From DAIDKA01 sp035487155 (GTDB lineage Bacteria; Pseudomonadota; Gammaproteobacteria; Steroidobacterales; Steroidobacteraceae): a stretch of 64,000 bases of DNA. The notes beneath the pieces were generated by a model. That model was not told the origin of the DNA. It saw nothing but the letters and a program-made list of their open reading frames with translations, and made no database searches. The DNA is taken from NCBI GenBank assembly GCA_035487155.1, contig DATHMK010000039.1:1-64000 (forward strand), written 5' to 3'. Shown here piece after piece: positions 34,764-42,898 of this stretch. Both the position numbers and the translations under genes were made by a program. The first letter of the stretch is position 1. Every line of letters begins with the position of its first letter.

Positions 34764-35747
34764 TCATGGCATCATGGACGCGAGGGTGTCGATGGCCGCC
34801 ATCCGGCTCTTGCGGCCAGCCACCAGGCTGCTGACATCAAAGTAGACGGTCCTGACGCTGGCGCCGTCTGCGGCCGAAGTACCCTGCACGACATCGTAGA
34901 GATGTCCATTGAGGCCGCGCAGCTGCGTCTGCCGCAGCTTCACCAGCAGGTGCCGGTTGGCCAGGACATCCATTTCCTCGCGCTGGGTCATCACCACGTA
35001 GGCGCTGGCCTCGCTGTTGCCATCGCCGCTGTCCATCAGGGAATGGATGAGCCCATCGGCGATGGTGGATTCGATTCTGGCGGCCGGCTCACGCCCACTT
35101 GCCGCGAGGCAGTCGCTGCGCAGGGCGTGTGCGGCGTCGATGGTGAAATCCAGCTTCAGGATCTCATCGATGTTCTCCAGGGCGGTTACGCAATCCTTGC
35201 CGGTCGCCGCGGCTGCGGCCTGCTCCAGCAACGCCGTGGTCTTGTTGCCGTAGGGGTCCCATTGGTCCGTATAGGGATAGGCGGCGCGCAGCATGGTGAA
35301 ATCCACCGGATCGCCCTGCGCCGCCTTCTTGATCAGATCGGCGTAGCGGGTCTGCAGCTGCTTGCGCTGGGCATACGCTGCGGTCGCTTCACTGCTGCTG
35401 AGCGCCCGATCCCCCATGGCATGCCGCCGGCATGCCCGTGTGTTCCAGTTGGCCTCGAAATGATCCGTGCTGAACTTGATGGTGCCGGAGGAGTGCGGGT
35501 AGATGACCATGGTGCCGTTGCCCTCGGCGTCGATGGTGCCGCTGAACGCCTCGGTGCTGCCGAAAGTGCGTGCCTCACCCTGGAAGGTATTGTCCGACAT
35601 CGTCAGCGTCATCACCGCGGTGCCGTTGCAGTTGTCCTGCGGCGCCAGCAGCGCGATCCAATTGCCATCGAAACCACCCGCCAGGGCGCGCGGGGCGCCA
35701 ACGGCCAGCATCAGCGCCGCGATGACCAGTGTTGCAAGTGCGCGCAC
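34764..35747 (-). CDS. Exported DUF4919-like protein, tandem copy 3 (most diverged, promoter-proximal)
   Basis: 327 residues from GTG 35747, which has AGGGAG eight bases upstream. Signal peptide LATLVIAALMLAVGAPRALA. The beta domain (FDGNWIALLAPQDNCNG ... FEANWNTRACRRHAMGD) and the DUF4919-like domain (VDFTMLRAAYPYTDQWDPYG; SEASAYVVMTQREEMDVL; LYDVVQG; RTVYFDVSSLV) follow the same plan and keep the four Cys residues, but most surface positions differ from copies 1 and 2. It lies 26 bp after the M56 gene, tying the trio to that regulator operon. Role unknown. Confidence 0.85.
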   Translation of the reverse strand: MRALATLVIAALMLAVGAPRALAGGFDGNWIALLAPQDNCNGTAVMTLTMSDNTFQGEARTFGSTEAFSGTIDAEGNGTMVIYPHSSGTIKFSTDHFEANWNTRACRRHAMGDRALSSSEATAAYAQRKQLQTRYADLIKKAAQGDPVDFTMLRAAYPYTDQWDPYGNKTTALLEQAAAAATGKDCVTALENIDEILKLDFTIDAAHALRSDCLAASGREPAARIESTIADGLIHSLMDSGDGNSEASAYVVMTQREEMDVLANRHLLVKLRQTQLRGLNGHLYDVVQGTSAADGASVRTVYFDVSSLVAGRKSRMAAIDTLASMMP

Positions 35748-35773
35748 GGCAAATCTCCCTTGAGCCTTCGCTG

Positions 35774-37003
35774 TTATTTCCCGTCGGCGACCGAAACCTC
35801 TGCCACCGGTCGTTCGGTCGATCTGATGTAGAAAGTCCTGCCGGCGTGAACGATGGTGGACGCCGGCACATAGGAACGCGGCGCGATGTACACCGGATCC
35901 AGCAGCGCCCGCGGGTTGTAGGAGACGGTTTCGCCCGCATCCTGCTGGGGCGCGACCCCTCCGGCAGCGGCAGGCGTGTGACTGACGGACCCGTGCCGGC
36001 GCGCCGCAACCGCCTTGGGGACCGATGCAGTCAGCGTGGTGGTTCTTGCAACTTTGATGTGCACGGGTCGCAGGGGCGCAGTGGCCGCCGGGTCCTCACC
36101 CATCGCCGCCCGGGCACTGGCGAGCGTCAGGACCACCAGCGTCAGGCCTGCCACGACCAGCACGCGCAACGCTGGGCTGAGATTGCGGCGCGCGGTTGCG
36201 CACAGGATGCGCTCGATTCGCTGCTGTATGAGTGGACCCTTGGCCATGGCGACCAGCAGCGGCGCGGCCTGCGCGCAGCGCGCCACGTCGACCAGGATTT
36301 CGGCGTACATGAGCGGGTCATTCAGTCGCTGCACCGCCGCCTCATCACTTGCGGACTCGGCGATTTCGGAAAGCTTGGACTGCAGCCACCAGGCGAAGGG
36401 GCTGAACCAGAACAAGGCGCGGTGCAGCGAGGCCGCCAGCTGCACGAAGAAGTCGGCGCGGGCGATGTGGGCGGCTTCGTGCGCCAGCACCGCTTCGCGC
36501 TTGGCCGCGCTCCAGGTGATGAAGGCGGCGGGCAGCAGGATGGTGTGCGCCACCGAGGCGGGGCTCATCAGCGTGGCGCTGGCGCGGATCCTGCGCCCGC
36601 GCACCCAGTCGGCGCGGACGGGAACCGCGCGCAGGTACAGCCGCAAGGTCAGGAACACGCCGATGCCAAGGCGGCCCAGGCAGGCCGCGAGCCCCAGCAG
36701 GTACAGCGCGGACAGCAGCAGTCGACCATGGCTGGCGAGCCACGGCAGTCCCGGTGGGGCGTGAGCTGCGATGGACGGCGGCCCGCCGACAGCCGCCGCG
36801 GACCCGGATGTCAGGTTGGGCAGCGTGACCAGCAGCCGCGGCAGACAGTGGCTGAGCAGCGGCATCGACAGGGCGGCCGCCAGTACGAAGGTCCAGATGA
36901 GGGTCTCGGAGGTGGTGTCGCGCAGCCGGATCAGCTTCAGCAGCGCCCACACCAGGAGCCCGAGAAGCAGTGAGCGCAGTGCCGACTCCAGGAGCAGCGT
37001 CAT
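35774..37003 (-). CDS. BlaR1/MecR1-like M56 membrane metallopeptidase without a penicillin-binding sensor
   Basis: 409 residues. Three N-terminal membrane helices (SLLLGLLVWALLKLIRL; TLIWTFVLAAALSMPLLSH; LLLSALYLLGLAACLG) lead to the cytosolic zinc-peptidase domain with HEAAH at 175-179 and a later SASDEAAVQRL acidic ligand region. A fourth helix (VLVVAGLTLVVLTLAS) precedes a periplasmic tail of ~110 residues. BlaR1 has a ~250-residue beta-lactam-binding domain there; this tail is far too short and has no SxxK motif. By family logic it senses a periplasmic cue and cleaves the co-encoded BlaI-type repressor. It overlaps the repressor gene by 4 bp. Confidence 0.9.
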   Translation of the reverse strand: MTLLLESALRSLLLGLLVWALLKLIRLRDTTSETLIWTFVLAAALSMPLLSHCLPRLLVTLPNLTSGSAAAVGGPPSIAAHAPPGLPWLASHGRLLLSALYLLGLAACLGRLGIGVFLTLRLYLRAVPVRADWVRGRRIRASATLMSPASVAHTILLPAAFITWSAAKREAVLAHEAAHIARADFFVQLAASLHRALFWFSPFAWWLQSKLSEIAESASDEAAVQRLNDPLMYAEILVDVARCAQAAPLLVAMAKGPLIQQRIERILCATARRNLSPALRVLVVAGLTLVVLTLASARAAMGEDPAATAPLRPVHIKVARTTTLTASVPKAVAARRHGSVSHTPAAAGGVAPQQDAGETVSYNPRALLDPVYIAPRSYVPASTIVHAGRTFYIRSTERPVAEVSVADGK

Positions 37004-37380
37004 TTTTTTCGCTCGCGGGCCTTTGAGATCCTATCCGAGAGCACCTGCAGCTCCTTGGGACTCAGTGTCGCGTTGTCCACCATTCCGGTCAGCACCTCTT
37101 CCAGCGAGCCGTTGCAGAACCAGTCCGCGATGCGCTGCACGGCCCGCGCCGCGACCTTGCCGCGGGCCTCGGCGGCGACAAAATGAAAGGTGCGGCCTTC
37201 CACGGTATGGGTGACGTAGCCTTTGTCTTCCAGGCGGCGCAGCACAGTGCGCACCGTGGATTCCTTGAGCGGGCGGCGCAGCTCCTCGCGGGCCTGCTCG
37301 GCCGTGATGCGGCCGTGCGCCCACACCAGCTGCATGACTTCGTGCTCGAGTTCGCCCAGGGCCTTGAGGTCGCTGCTCAC
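37000..37380 (-). CDS. BlaI/MecI/CopY-family transcriptional repressor
   Basis: 126 residues from GTG 37380, set by AGGAG at good spacing; a longer reading to 37431 would cover the promoter. Winged-helix domain typical of BlaI: LGELEHEVMQLVWAHGRIT, then ESTVRTVLRRLEDKGYVTH (recognition helix) and EGRTFHFVAA (wing), followed by the dimerisation helices with ADWFCNGSLEEVLTGMV. It should repress its own operon through the inverted repeat at 37395-37413 and be inactivated by the M56 protein. First gene of a five-gene operon reaching 32762. Confidence 0.92.
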   Translation of the reverse strand: MSSDLKALGELEHEVMQLVWAHGRITAEQAREELRRPLKESTVRTVLRRLEDKGYVTHTVEGRTFHFVAAEARGKVAARAVQRIADWFCNGSLEEVLTGMVDNATLSPKELQVLSDRISKARERKK

Positions 37381-37394
37381 CGTGCTCTCCTGTA

Positions 37395-37413
37395 ATGCTA
37401 CAAAGCGTAGCAT
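37395..37413. promoter_or_regulatory. Operator of the BlaI-type repressor (perfect inverted repeat)
   Basis: ATGCTAC-AAAGC-GTAGCAT: seven-base arms in perfect inverted repeat around a 5-bp centre, 15-33 bp before the repressor start codon. It resembles BlaI/MecI operators, which contain TACA-TGTA-like half-sites (GCTAC/GTAGC here). It covers the predicted -10 box and ends just before the ribosome-binding site, the ideal position for autorepression. No second copy was found upstream of the neighbouring HtrA-like gene. Confidence 0.75.
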
Positions 37414-37431
37414 AAGGGTTCCAACCGTCAA
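37404..37431 (-). promoter_or_regulatory. Predicted sigma70 promoter of the BlaI-M56-DUF4919 operon
   Basis: On the minus strand TTGACG (37431-37426) is followed after 16 bp by TACGCT (37409-37404). The -35 box is near consensus; the -10 is weak but lies inside the inverted repeat, as expected for a repressed promoter. Transcription would start near 37397, about 17 bases before the GTG start. Read by eye only. Confidence 0.45.
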
Positions 37432-37462
37432 GTCGGACGGGGCGGGGGCCGCAGGGCGAGCC

Positions 37463-38437
37463 CTAGTGCCGGCGGGGCTTCAGCAGATAGTCGTAGCGAT
37501 CCGCGGAATGCACGCGTACCAGGGAGGTGTGCTCGCCGCGGGTGAGGGTCAGGGGAATTTCGGCACCGGCCGGCCCGATGCTCCAGACCTTGCGGAACAT
37601 GTCCGCGAGTCCCTCCACACCGTGCCCGGCTACCGCGGTAACTTCATCATTGACCCGCACGCCGGCGCGATGCGCCGGGCCATCCGGTGTCAAGGCCCCG
37701 ACCACCAGGCGCCCCTGCTGTTCCGTGGCGTACATGCCCAGCCACGGGCGTGGCGTCTGCAGTGGTCGTCCGGCGCGCAGCATGTCATCCAGTATGGGAT
37801 CCAGAAGATCCACGGGGACGAACAGGTTGGCATCGAAGGTTTCGTCGCGGTTGGATTCCTCCACCAGCAGCGAACCGACGCCCAGCAGCCGTCCGTCCGT
37901 GCCCACCAGGGCCGTGCCGCCCCACTGCGGGTGGGCCGGGGCGGTGAAGATCGCATCCTCCAGCAGGTATTCCCAGTGGCCGGCGAACTCGCGGCGCGCG
38001 GTGACGTGGACATTGAGTGAATGCGCCAGGCCGCCGTGGCCGATGACAATGGCGCTGGCACCCACCTCAAGGCCGAGCGCGGACCCGCGCTCCAGCACCG
38101 GTGCGCCCAGCTCGCCCAGCGGCTGTACCAGGCCAAAGCCGGACGTCGGGTCATAGCCGGCCACATGTCCTGGTACGGCACGGCCGTTATGGGTGGACAG
38201 CCACACGGTGCGCGCCTCGGTGATCAGGTAGCCGATGGTGAGCACCATGCCGTCCTCACCGATGACCACGCCGCTGCCGATGCGCTCGGTGCCGAGCAGC
38301 GGCGCTGTGAAGGCGCCTTCGGGAATCTCCGAATGCACCATGACCACTGAATGCAGCGCCGAATGCAGGTCGAACGGCAGCTGCTCCGGTCGGGGTTGCA
38401 GAGCAGCAGGAAAAGTCCAGTTCTTGGATACTGTCAT
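37463..38437 (-). CDS. HtrA-like S1C pseudo-protease with PDZ domain, catalytic triad lost
   Basis: 324 residues, no signal peptide. The trypsin-like fold is recognisable: GSGVVIGEDGMVLT, DAIFTAPAHPQWGGTALVG, GRLLGVGSLLVEES. At the triad positions, the His (TNNHV in HtrA) is replaced in LTIGYLITEA; the Asp (TDLAVL) is replaced in PTSGFGLVQP; and the Ser (GNSGGPL) is replaced in PQWGGTAL. A PDZ domain follows from about residue 225 (LGMYATEQQ ... PDGPAHRAGVRVNDEVTAV). It is likely a non-proteolytic binding protein in the cytosol. It lies upstream of and on the same strand as the BlaI operon, 82 bp from the repressor start, and divergent from the ATP-grasp gene. Confidence 0.85.
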   Translation of the reverse strand: MTVSKNWTFPAALQPRPEQLPFDLHSALHSVVMVHSEIPEGAFTAPLLGTERIGSGVVIGEDGMVLTIGYLITEARTVWLSTHNGRAVPGHVAGYDPTSGFGLVQPLGELGAPVLERGSALGLEVGASAIVIGHGGLAHSLNVHVTARREFAGHWEYLLEDAIFTAPAHPQWGGTALVGTDGRLLGVGSLLVEESNRDETFDANLFVPVDLLDPILDDMLRAGRPLQTPRPWLGMYATEQQGRLVVGALTPDGPAHRAGVRVNDEVTAVAGHGVEGLADMFRKVWSIGPAGAEIPLTLTRGEHTSLVRVHSADRYDYLLKPRRH

Positions 38438-38517
38438 GCGTGACTCAAATCTAGCAGGCTGCGCACTTTGCCGAAACTACCTGCTGGGCAAGTTTGCCGC
38501 CAAGAGGAAGATCGCGA

Positions 38518-39471
38518 ATGTCAGGTGATGCGCTGCACGAGCGTGCCGCGAATGTGCCGGGTGTCGCAGTTTTGCGTCGCATTGCACTGGTAACGGCTCA
38601 GGAAGCACGAGCGCTCGACGCAGACCTGCTGCCGCTGGCGAATGCGCTGCACCACGTTGGTGTGGACGTGCACATCGTCTGCTGGGACGCGGCGCGGGAT
38701 TGGTCACAATTTGACATGCTCCTGCTGCGCTCCACCTGGGACTATATGTCACGTCTTCAGGAATTCCTGAGCTGGGCAGAACAGGCCGCGCGCGCAGCAC
38801 CGCTGGTCAACAGCCTGGCGATGGTCCGCTGGAATATCGACAAGCACTATCTTGGAGCACTGGCCAGCGCCGGCGTACCGGTGGTGCCCACCACCTTTCT
38901 GGAACCCGACGCCGATGTGACGGCCGAGCTGGATCAGTTCCTGGCGCACCGGCAGTGCACCGAGTTCGTGGTGAAGCCGGCGATCGGCGTCGGGTCGCGC
39001 GACGCCCAGCGCCATCACCGCGATGCGCGGGCGCTGGCGCTCGCGCATGCCAGCCGCCTGCTGGCGGCGGGGCGCTGTGCCTTGCTGCAGCCCTACCTGT
39101 CGCGGGTGGACGAGGAGGGCGAGGCGGCGTTGATTTTCTTCGGCGGCGAATTCAGCCATTCGATCCGCAAGGGTGCCATGCTGCGGCCGGGCGCCCCGCC
39201 CACCAACGCGGTGTTCTCACCGGAGACCATCAGCGCCCGCACGGCCGCGGCCGATGAGCTCGCGCTCGCCCGTCAGGTGCTGGCGGTGCTGCCCTTCGCC
39301 ACGCCATTGTACGCGCGCGTGGATCTGATCCGCGATGCCCAAGGGCAGCCGCTGCTACTGGAACTGGAGTTGATCGAGCCGTCATTGTTCTTTGCCCAGG
39401 CGCCAGCGGCTGCCGCCCGTTTTGCCGAGTGCATCCGGCATTTCGCGCCCGCGACGGCGGTGCCGCTATAA
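38518..39471 (+). CDS. ATP-grasp domain protein (glutathione-synthetase-like ligase)
   Basis: 317 residues from ATG 38518, which has GAGGAAG upstream. An N-terminal pre-ATP-grasp region (LRRIALVTAQEARALDAD, DMLLLRSTWDYM) is followed by the ATP-grasp core: EFVVKPAIGVGSRD (ATP lysine and loop), LQPYLSRVDEEGEAALIFF, and the metal-binding LYARVDLIRDAQGQPLLLELELIEPSLFF. Such enzymes join a carboxylate to an amine or thiol with ATP use; the layout resembles DcsG/RimK-like ligases. The substrate is unknown. It opens an operon of peptidases and serine deaminase, so a peptide or amino-acid substrate is a fair guess. Confidence 0.85.
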   Translation: MSGDALHERAANVPGVAVLRRIALVTAQEARALDADLLPLANALHHVGVDVHIVCWDAARDWSQFDMLLLRSTWDYMSRLQEFLSWAEQAARAAPLVNSLAMVRWNIDKHYLGALASAGVPVVPTTFLEPDADVTAELDQFLAHRQCTEFVVKPAIGVGSRDAQRHHRDARALALAHASRLLAAGRCALLQPYLSRVDEEGEAALIFFGGEFSHSIRKGAMLRPGAPPTNAVFSPETISARTAAADELALARQVLAVLPFATPLYARVDLIRDAQGQPLLLELELIEPSLFFAQAPAAAARFAECIRHFAPATAVPL

Positions 39472-39479
39472 TCCAAGCC

Positions 39480-41537
39480 ATGAACATCACATTCAGTCGA
39501 ACCCCCACCGGCGCGGTCCTGGCCGCGTTGGTCGTTGCCCTCATGGCCGGTCGCGCCCCGGCAGCGCAGCCACCGGCGCTGACTTCGGGCCTGGACTTGG
39601 CCGGCATGGACAAGAGCGTGCGCCCCCAGGATGATTTCTATGACTATGCCGATGGCCACTGGCTGAAGAACACGCCCATTCCCGATGAACGCTCCAGCGT
39701 TTCCATTGCCAGCCAGTTGTACGACCGCAGCATCGATCAGCTGCACGAGTTGATCGAAACGGCCGCGAAGGACAGCGCGGCGCCGGCCAATTCCGAAGCG
39801 CGCAAGATCGGGGACCTGTACGCGAGCTTCATGGATGAGGCCACGGTGCAGGCTGCGGGACTCGGCGCCCTCAAGGGTGAACTGGCGCGAATCGATGCCC
39901 TGAAGAGCAAGAGTGAGTTGCCCGCCCTGTTCGCTCATCTGGATCGCATCGGAGTCTCCACGCCCTTTGGTGTGGGTACTCAGCCTGATCCGCGCGATTC
40001 CACGCGGGTGGCGGCGCGCGTCGATCAGGATGGCCTGGGGCTGCCGGATCGCGACTATTACATCAAGACCGATGATGTGCAGCTGCGCGCGATCCGCGGG
40101 CAGTATCTGATGGCCATCCAGAAGCTCCTGACCCTGGCGGGGCAGCGCGACACTGCGGCGCAGGCCAAGGCCATCCTGGCCCTGGAAACCCGCATGGCCC
40201 AGGCGCAATGGACCCGCACGGACCTGCGCGATCCGGTCAAGACCTACAACAAATTCGCGCTCACGCAGCTGGATGCGACCACGCCCGGCTACCCCTGGCG
40301 GGCGTACCTGGCCGACGTGGGCGTGGCCGGCAAGACCGACTACCTGCTCATCGGTGAACCGAGCTACTTCAAGGCCTTCGGGCAGATGGTGCAGCAGGAG
40401 CCTCTGTCGGTGTGGCAGAGCTATCTGCGCTGGCACCTGGTCTATGAATTCGCCCCTTATCTGGCCAAGGACTTCGTCAACGCGAACTTCGATTTCTTCA
40501 GCACCGCGCTGCGTGGCACACCGACCATCCGCCCGCGCTGGAAGCGTGGCGTCACGCTGGTGGACGGAGCGGTGGGCGAGGCGCTCGGCAAGCTGTATGT
40601 GGCCAAGTATTTTCCGCCCGCCACCAAGGCGCGCATGGACCAGCTGATCGACAACCTGATGGGCGCCTATCGCCAGGATGTCAACGCGCTTGACTGGATG
40701 GGGCCGGCGACCAAGAAACAGGCGCTCGACAAGCTTGCCAAGATGCGCCGCAAGATCGGCTATCCGAGTCGCTGGCGCGACTACAGTGGTCTGGTCATCC
40801 ATCGTGATGACCTGGTCGGCAATGTCATCCGTTCCAATGAATGGGACTTCGCCTATCAGATGGGCAAGCTTGGCAAGCCCGTGGATCGCGAGGAGTGGGA
40901 ACTGACGCCGCAGACCATCAACGCCTATTACCGCGATGACCTCAACGAGATCGTGTTTCCGGCCGCCTTTCTGCAGCCGCCGTATTTTGATCCCAGGGCC
41001 GATGATGCCGCCAACTATGGGGCCATCGGTGCCATTATTGGTCATGAGATGAGCCATGGGTTCGATGACCAGGGCAGCCAGTTCGACGCGGACGGCAATC
41101 TGCGCGACTGGTGGACCAAGGAGGATCACGAACGCTTTGCGGCCAAAACGGCCGCGCTCGTCGCGCAGTACGAGGCCTTCGAGGCGATTCCCGGCTATCA
41201 CATCAACGGCAAGCTGACCCTTGGCGAGAACATCGCCGACAATTCCGGACTGGCGGTGGCCTACAAGGCCTACCGCCTGAGCCTGAAGGGCCAGCAGGCC
41301 CCCGTCATCGATGGCTTCAGCGGCGACCAGCGCTTCTTCCTGTCGTTCGCGCAGGGCTGGGCGGGCAAAGTGCGTGACAAGCAGCAGATCGTGTACCTGA
41401 AGTCCGATCCGCACTCCCCCTATGCGGCGCGTGGGTCACTGCCGCTTAAGAACCAGGACGCCTTCTACGGGGCCTTTGACGTGAAGCCGGGGGACAAAAT
41501 GTACCTGCCTCCCGATAAACGCGTGCACATCTGGTGA
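39480..41537 (+). CDS. pepO: Secreted M13 (neprilysin/PepO) metallopeptidase
   Basis: 685 residues. A signal peptide (GAVLAALVVALMAGRAPA) sends it to the periplasm. The family start is MDKSVRPQDDFYDYADGHW, the zinc site is HEMSH at 522-526, and the third ligand is E583 in ENIADNSGL. The NAYY segment (INAYYRDDLNEIVFPAAFLQ region) is the substrate-binding motif of M13. It ends VHIW, equivalent to the CxVW end of eukaryal members. It cleaves oligopeptides on the amino side of hydrophobic residues. 8 bp after the ATP-grasp gene, and overlaps sdaA by 4 bp. Confidence 0.94.
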   Translation: MNITFSRTPTGAVLAALVVALMAGRAPAAQPPALTSGLDLAGMDKSVRPQDDFYDYADGHWLKNTPIPDERSSVSIASQLYDRSIDQLHELIETAAKDSAAPANSEARKIGDLYASFMDEATVQAAGLGALKGELARIDALKSKSELPALFAHLDRIGVSTPFGVGTQPDPRDSTRVAARVDQDGLGLPDRDYYIKTDDVQLRAIRGQYLMAIQKLLTLAGQRDTAAQAKAILALETRMAQAQWTRTDLRDPVKTYNKFALTQLDATTPGYPWRAYLADVGVAGKTDYLLIGEPSYFKAFGQMVQQEPLSVWQSYLRWHLVYEFAPYLAKDFVNANFDFFSTALRGTPTIRPRWKRGVTLVDGAVGEALGKLYVAKYFPPATKARMDQLIDNLMGAYRQDVNALDWMGPATKKQALDKLAKMRRKIGYPSRWRDYSGLVIHRDDLVGNVIRSNEWDFAYQMGKLGKPVDREEWELTPQTINAYYRDDLNEIVFPAAFLQPPYFDPRADDAANYGAIGAIIGHEMSHGFDDQGSQFDADGNLRDWWTKEDHERFAAKTAALVAQYEAFEAIPGYHINGKLTLGENIADNSGLAVAYKAYRLSLKGQQAPVIDGFSGDQRFFLSFAQGWAGKVRDKQQIVYLKSDPHSPYAARGSLPLKNQDAFYGAFDVKPGDKMYLPPDKRVHIW

Positions 41538-42898
41538 GTCTGTCCACCTTCGACGTCTTCAAGATCGGCATCGGTCCGTCAAGCTCCCACACCATGGGCC
41601 CGATGCGGGCGGCACGCGAGTTCGCCCTGCGGTTGAAGTCCGCCGGAGTACTGGAACGCACCGTCGAGGTCGTGATTCGACTGTACGGTTCCCTGGCGCT
41701 GACCGGCAGCGGCCACGGCACCGACCGCGCGGTGCTGCTGGGGCTCATGGGGGAGGAGCCCCAGACGGTGGACCCGGATGCCATGGAACCTGCGCTGCAG
41801 CAGCTCCGCAGCAGCGGTGAGCTTGCGCTGCTGGGGCAGCACCTGATCCGGTTCGATGAGCCCATGCAGCTGCTGTTCATGCGCGCCGAGCGCCTGCCGC
41901 GGCATACCAACGGCGTGCGCTTCACCGCCCTGGATGGGGGCGGCGTGCGCCTTGCCGAGGAGGACTACTACTCGCTGGGTGGCGGCTTCATCGTTCGGGG
42001 TGATGACCCGGAGAGCCAGGACGCTGCGGCGGCCCCGCCGTATCCGTTCAGCTCGGGCGAGCAACTGCTGGCGCTATGCCGCGAGCACGGACTGGAAATC
42101 TTCGAGTTGATGCTGGCGAATGAACAGACCTGGCGCAGCACGGCACAGATCTGCGAGCAGCTGCTCGCCCTCTGGCATGTCATGCAGGCCTGCGTGGCGC
42201 GCGGCTTTCGTCAAACCGGCGTGCTGCCCGGTGTGCTCAAGGTAAGGCGGCGGGCGCCGAAAATGCACCGCACCCTGACCGAAGGCAGCGCGCCGCAGGG
42301 TGCGCTGGTGGCCATGGACTGGGTGAATGCCTGGGCGCTGGCGGTGAATGAAGAGAATGCCGCGGGCGGACGGGTGGTCACGGCCCCCACCAATGGCGCC
42401 GCCGGCATCGTGCCTGCGGTCTTGCACTTCTACGAACGCTTCGAGCCGGGCGCCAGCGAGCAGGGCATCATCCGCTTCCTGCTCACCGCCGGTGCCATCG
42501 GCATGCTCTACAAGCGCAACGCCTCCATCTCCGGCGCCGAGATGGGCTGCCAGGGCGAGGTCGGAGTGGCCTGCTCCATGGCAGCGGCGGGCCTGGTGGC
42601 GGCCCTGCATGGCACCAATGAACAGATCGAGAATGCCGCCGAGATCGGCATGGAGCACAACCTCGGACTCACCTGTGATCCGGTCGCCGGGCTGGTGCAG
42701 ATCCCCTGCATCGAGCGCAATGCCATGGGCTCGGTCAAGGCCATCAATGCGGCGCGGCTGGCGATGCGCGGTGATGGCACGCACAAGGTGTCATTGGACC
42801 AGGTCATCGCCACGATGCGCCAGACCGGACATGACATGTCCACCATCTACAAGGAGACCTCCCAGGGAGGCCTGGCCGTGAATGTCCCGGACTGCTGA
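41534..42898 (+). CDS. sdaA: L-serine dehydratase, [4Fe-4S] single-chain type
   Basis: 454 residues from GTG 41534. The type 2 enzyme starts with the beta domain FDVFKIGIGPSSSHTMGPM and continues into the catalytic alpha domain with the cluster cysteines in MGCQGEVGVACSMAAAG and LTCDPVAGLVQIPCIERN. The C-terminal Cys (VNVPDC) matches the tail cysteine that caps the cluster in type 2 enzymes. It turns L-serine into pyruvate and ammonia in the cytosol. Placement among peptidase genes indicates breakdown of peptide-derived serine. Overlaps the following S9 gene by 17 bp. Confidence 0.95.
   Translation: MSLSTFDVFKIGIGPSSSHTMGPMRAAREFALRLKSAGVLERTVEVVIRLYGSLALTGSGHGTDRAVLLGLMGEEPQTVDPDAMEPALQQLRSSGELALLGQHLIRFDEPMQLLFMRAERLPRHTNGVRFTALDGGGVRLAEEDYYSLGGGFIVRGDDPESQDAAAAPPYPFSSGEQLLALCREHGLEIFELMLANEQTWRSTAQICEQLLALWHVMQACVARGFRQTGVLPGVLKVRRRAPKMHRTLTEGSAPQGALVAMDWVNAWALAVNEENAAGGRVVTAPTNGAAGIVPAVLHFYERFEPGASEQGIIRFLLTAGAIGMLYKRNASISGAEMGCQGEVGVACSMAAAGLVAALHGTNEQIENAAEIGMEHNLGLTCDPVAGLVQIPCIERNAMGSVKAINAARLAMRGDGTHKVSLDQVIATMRQTGHDMSTIYKETSQGGLAVNVPDC

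Noticed and set aside
35774..37380. A true beta-lactam resistance regulator pair (BlaR1/BlaI)
   Set aside because: The M56 protein lacks the penicillin-binding sensor domain and no beta-lactamase gene is near, so a beta-lactam role is not supported.
39273..41414. 713-residue open frame on the minus strand
   Set aside because: Lies wholly opposite the M13 peptidase, which has signal peptide, HEMSH and ENIAD motifs; the antisense product resembles nothing.
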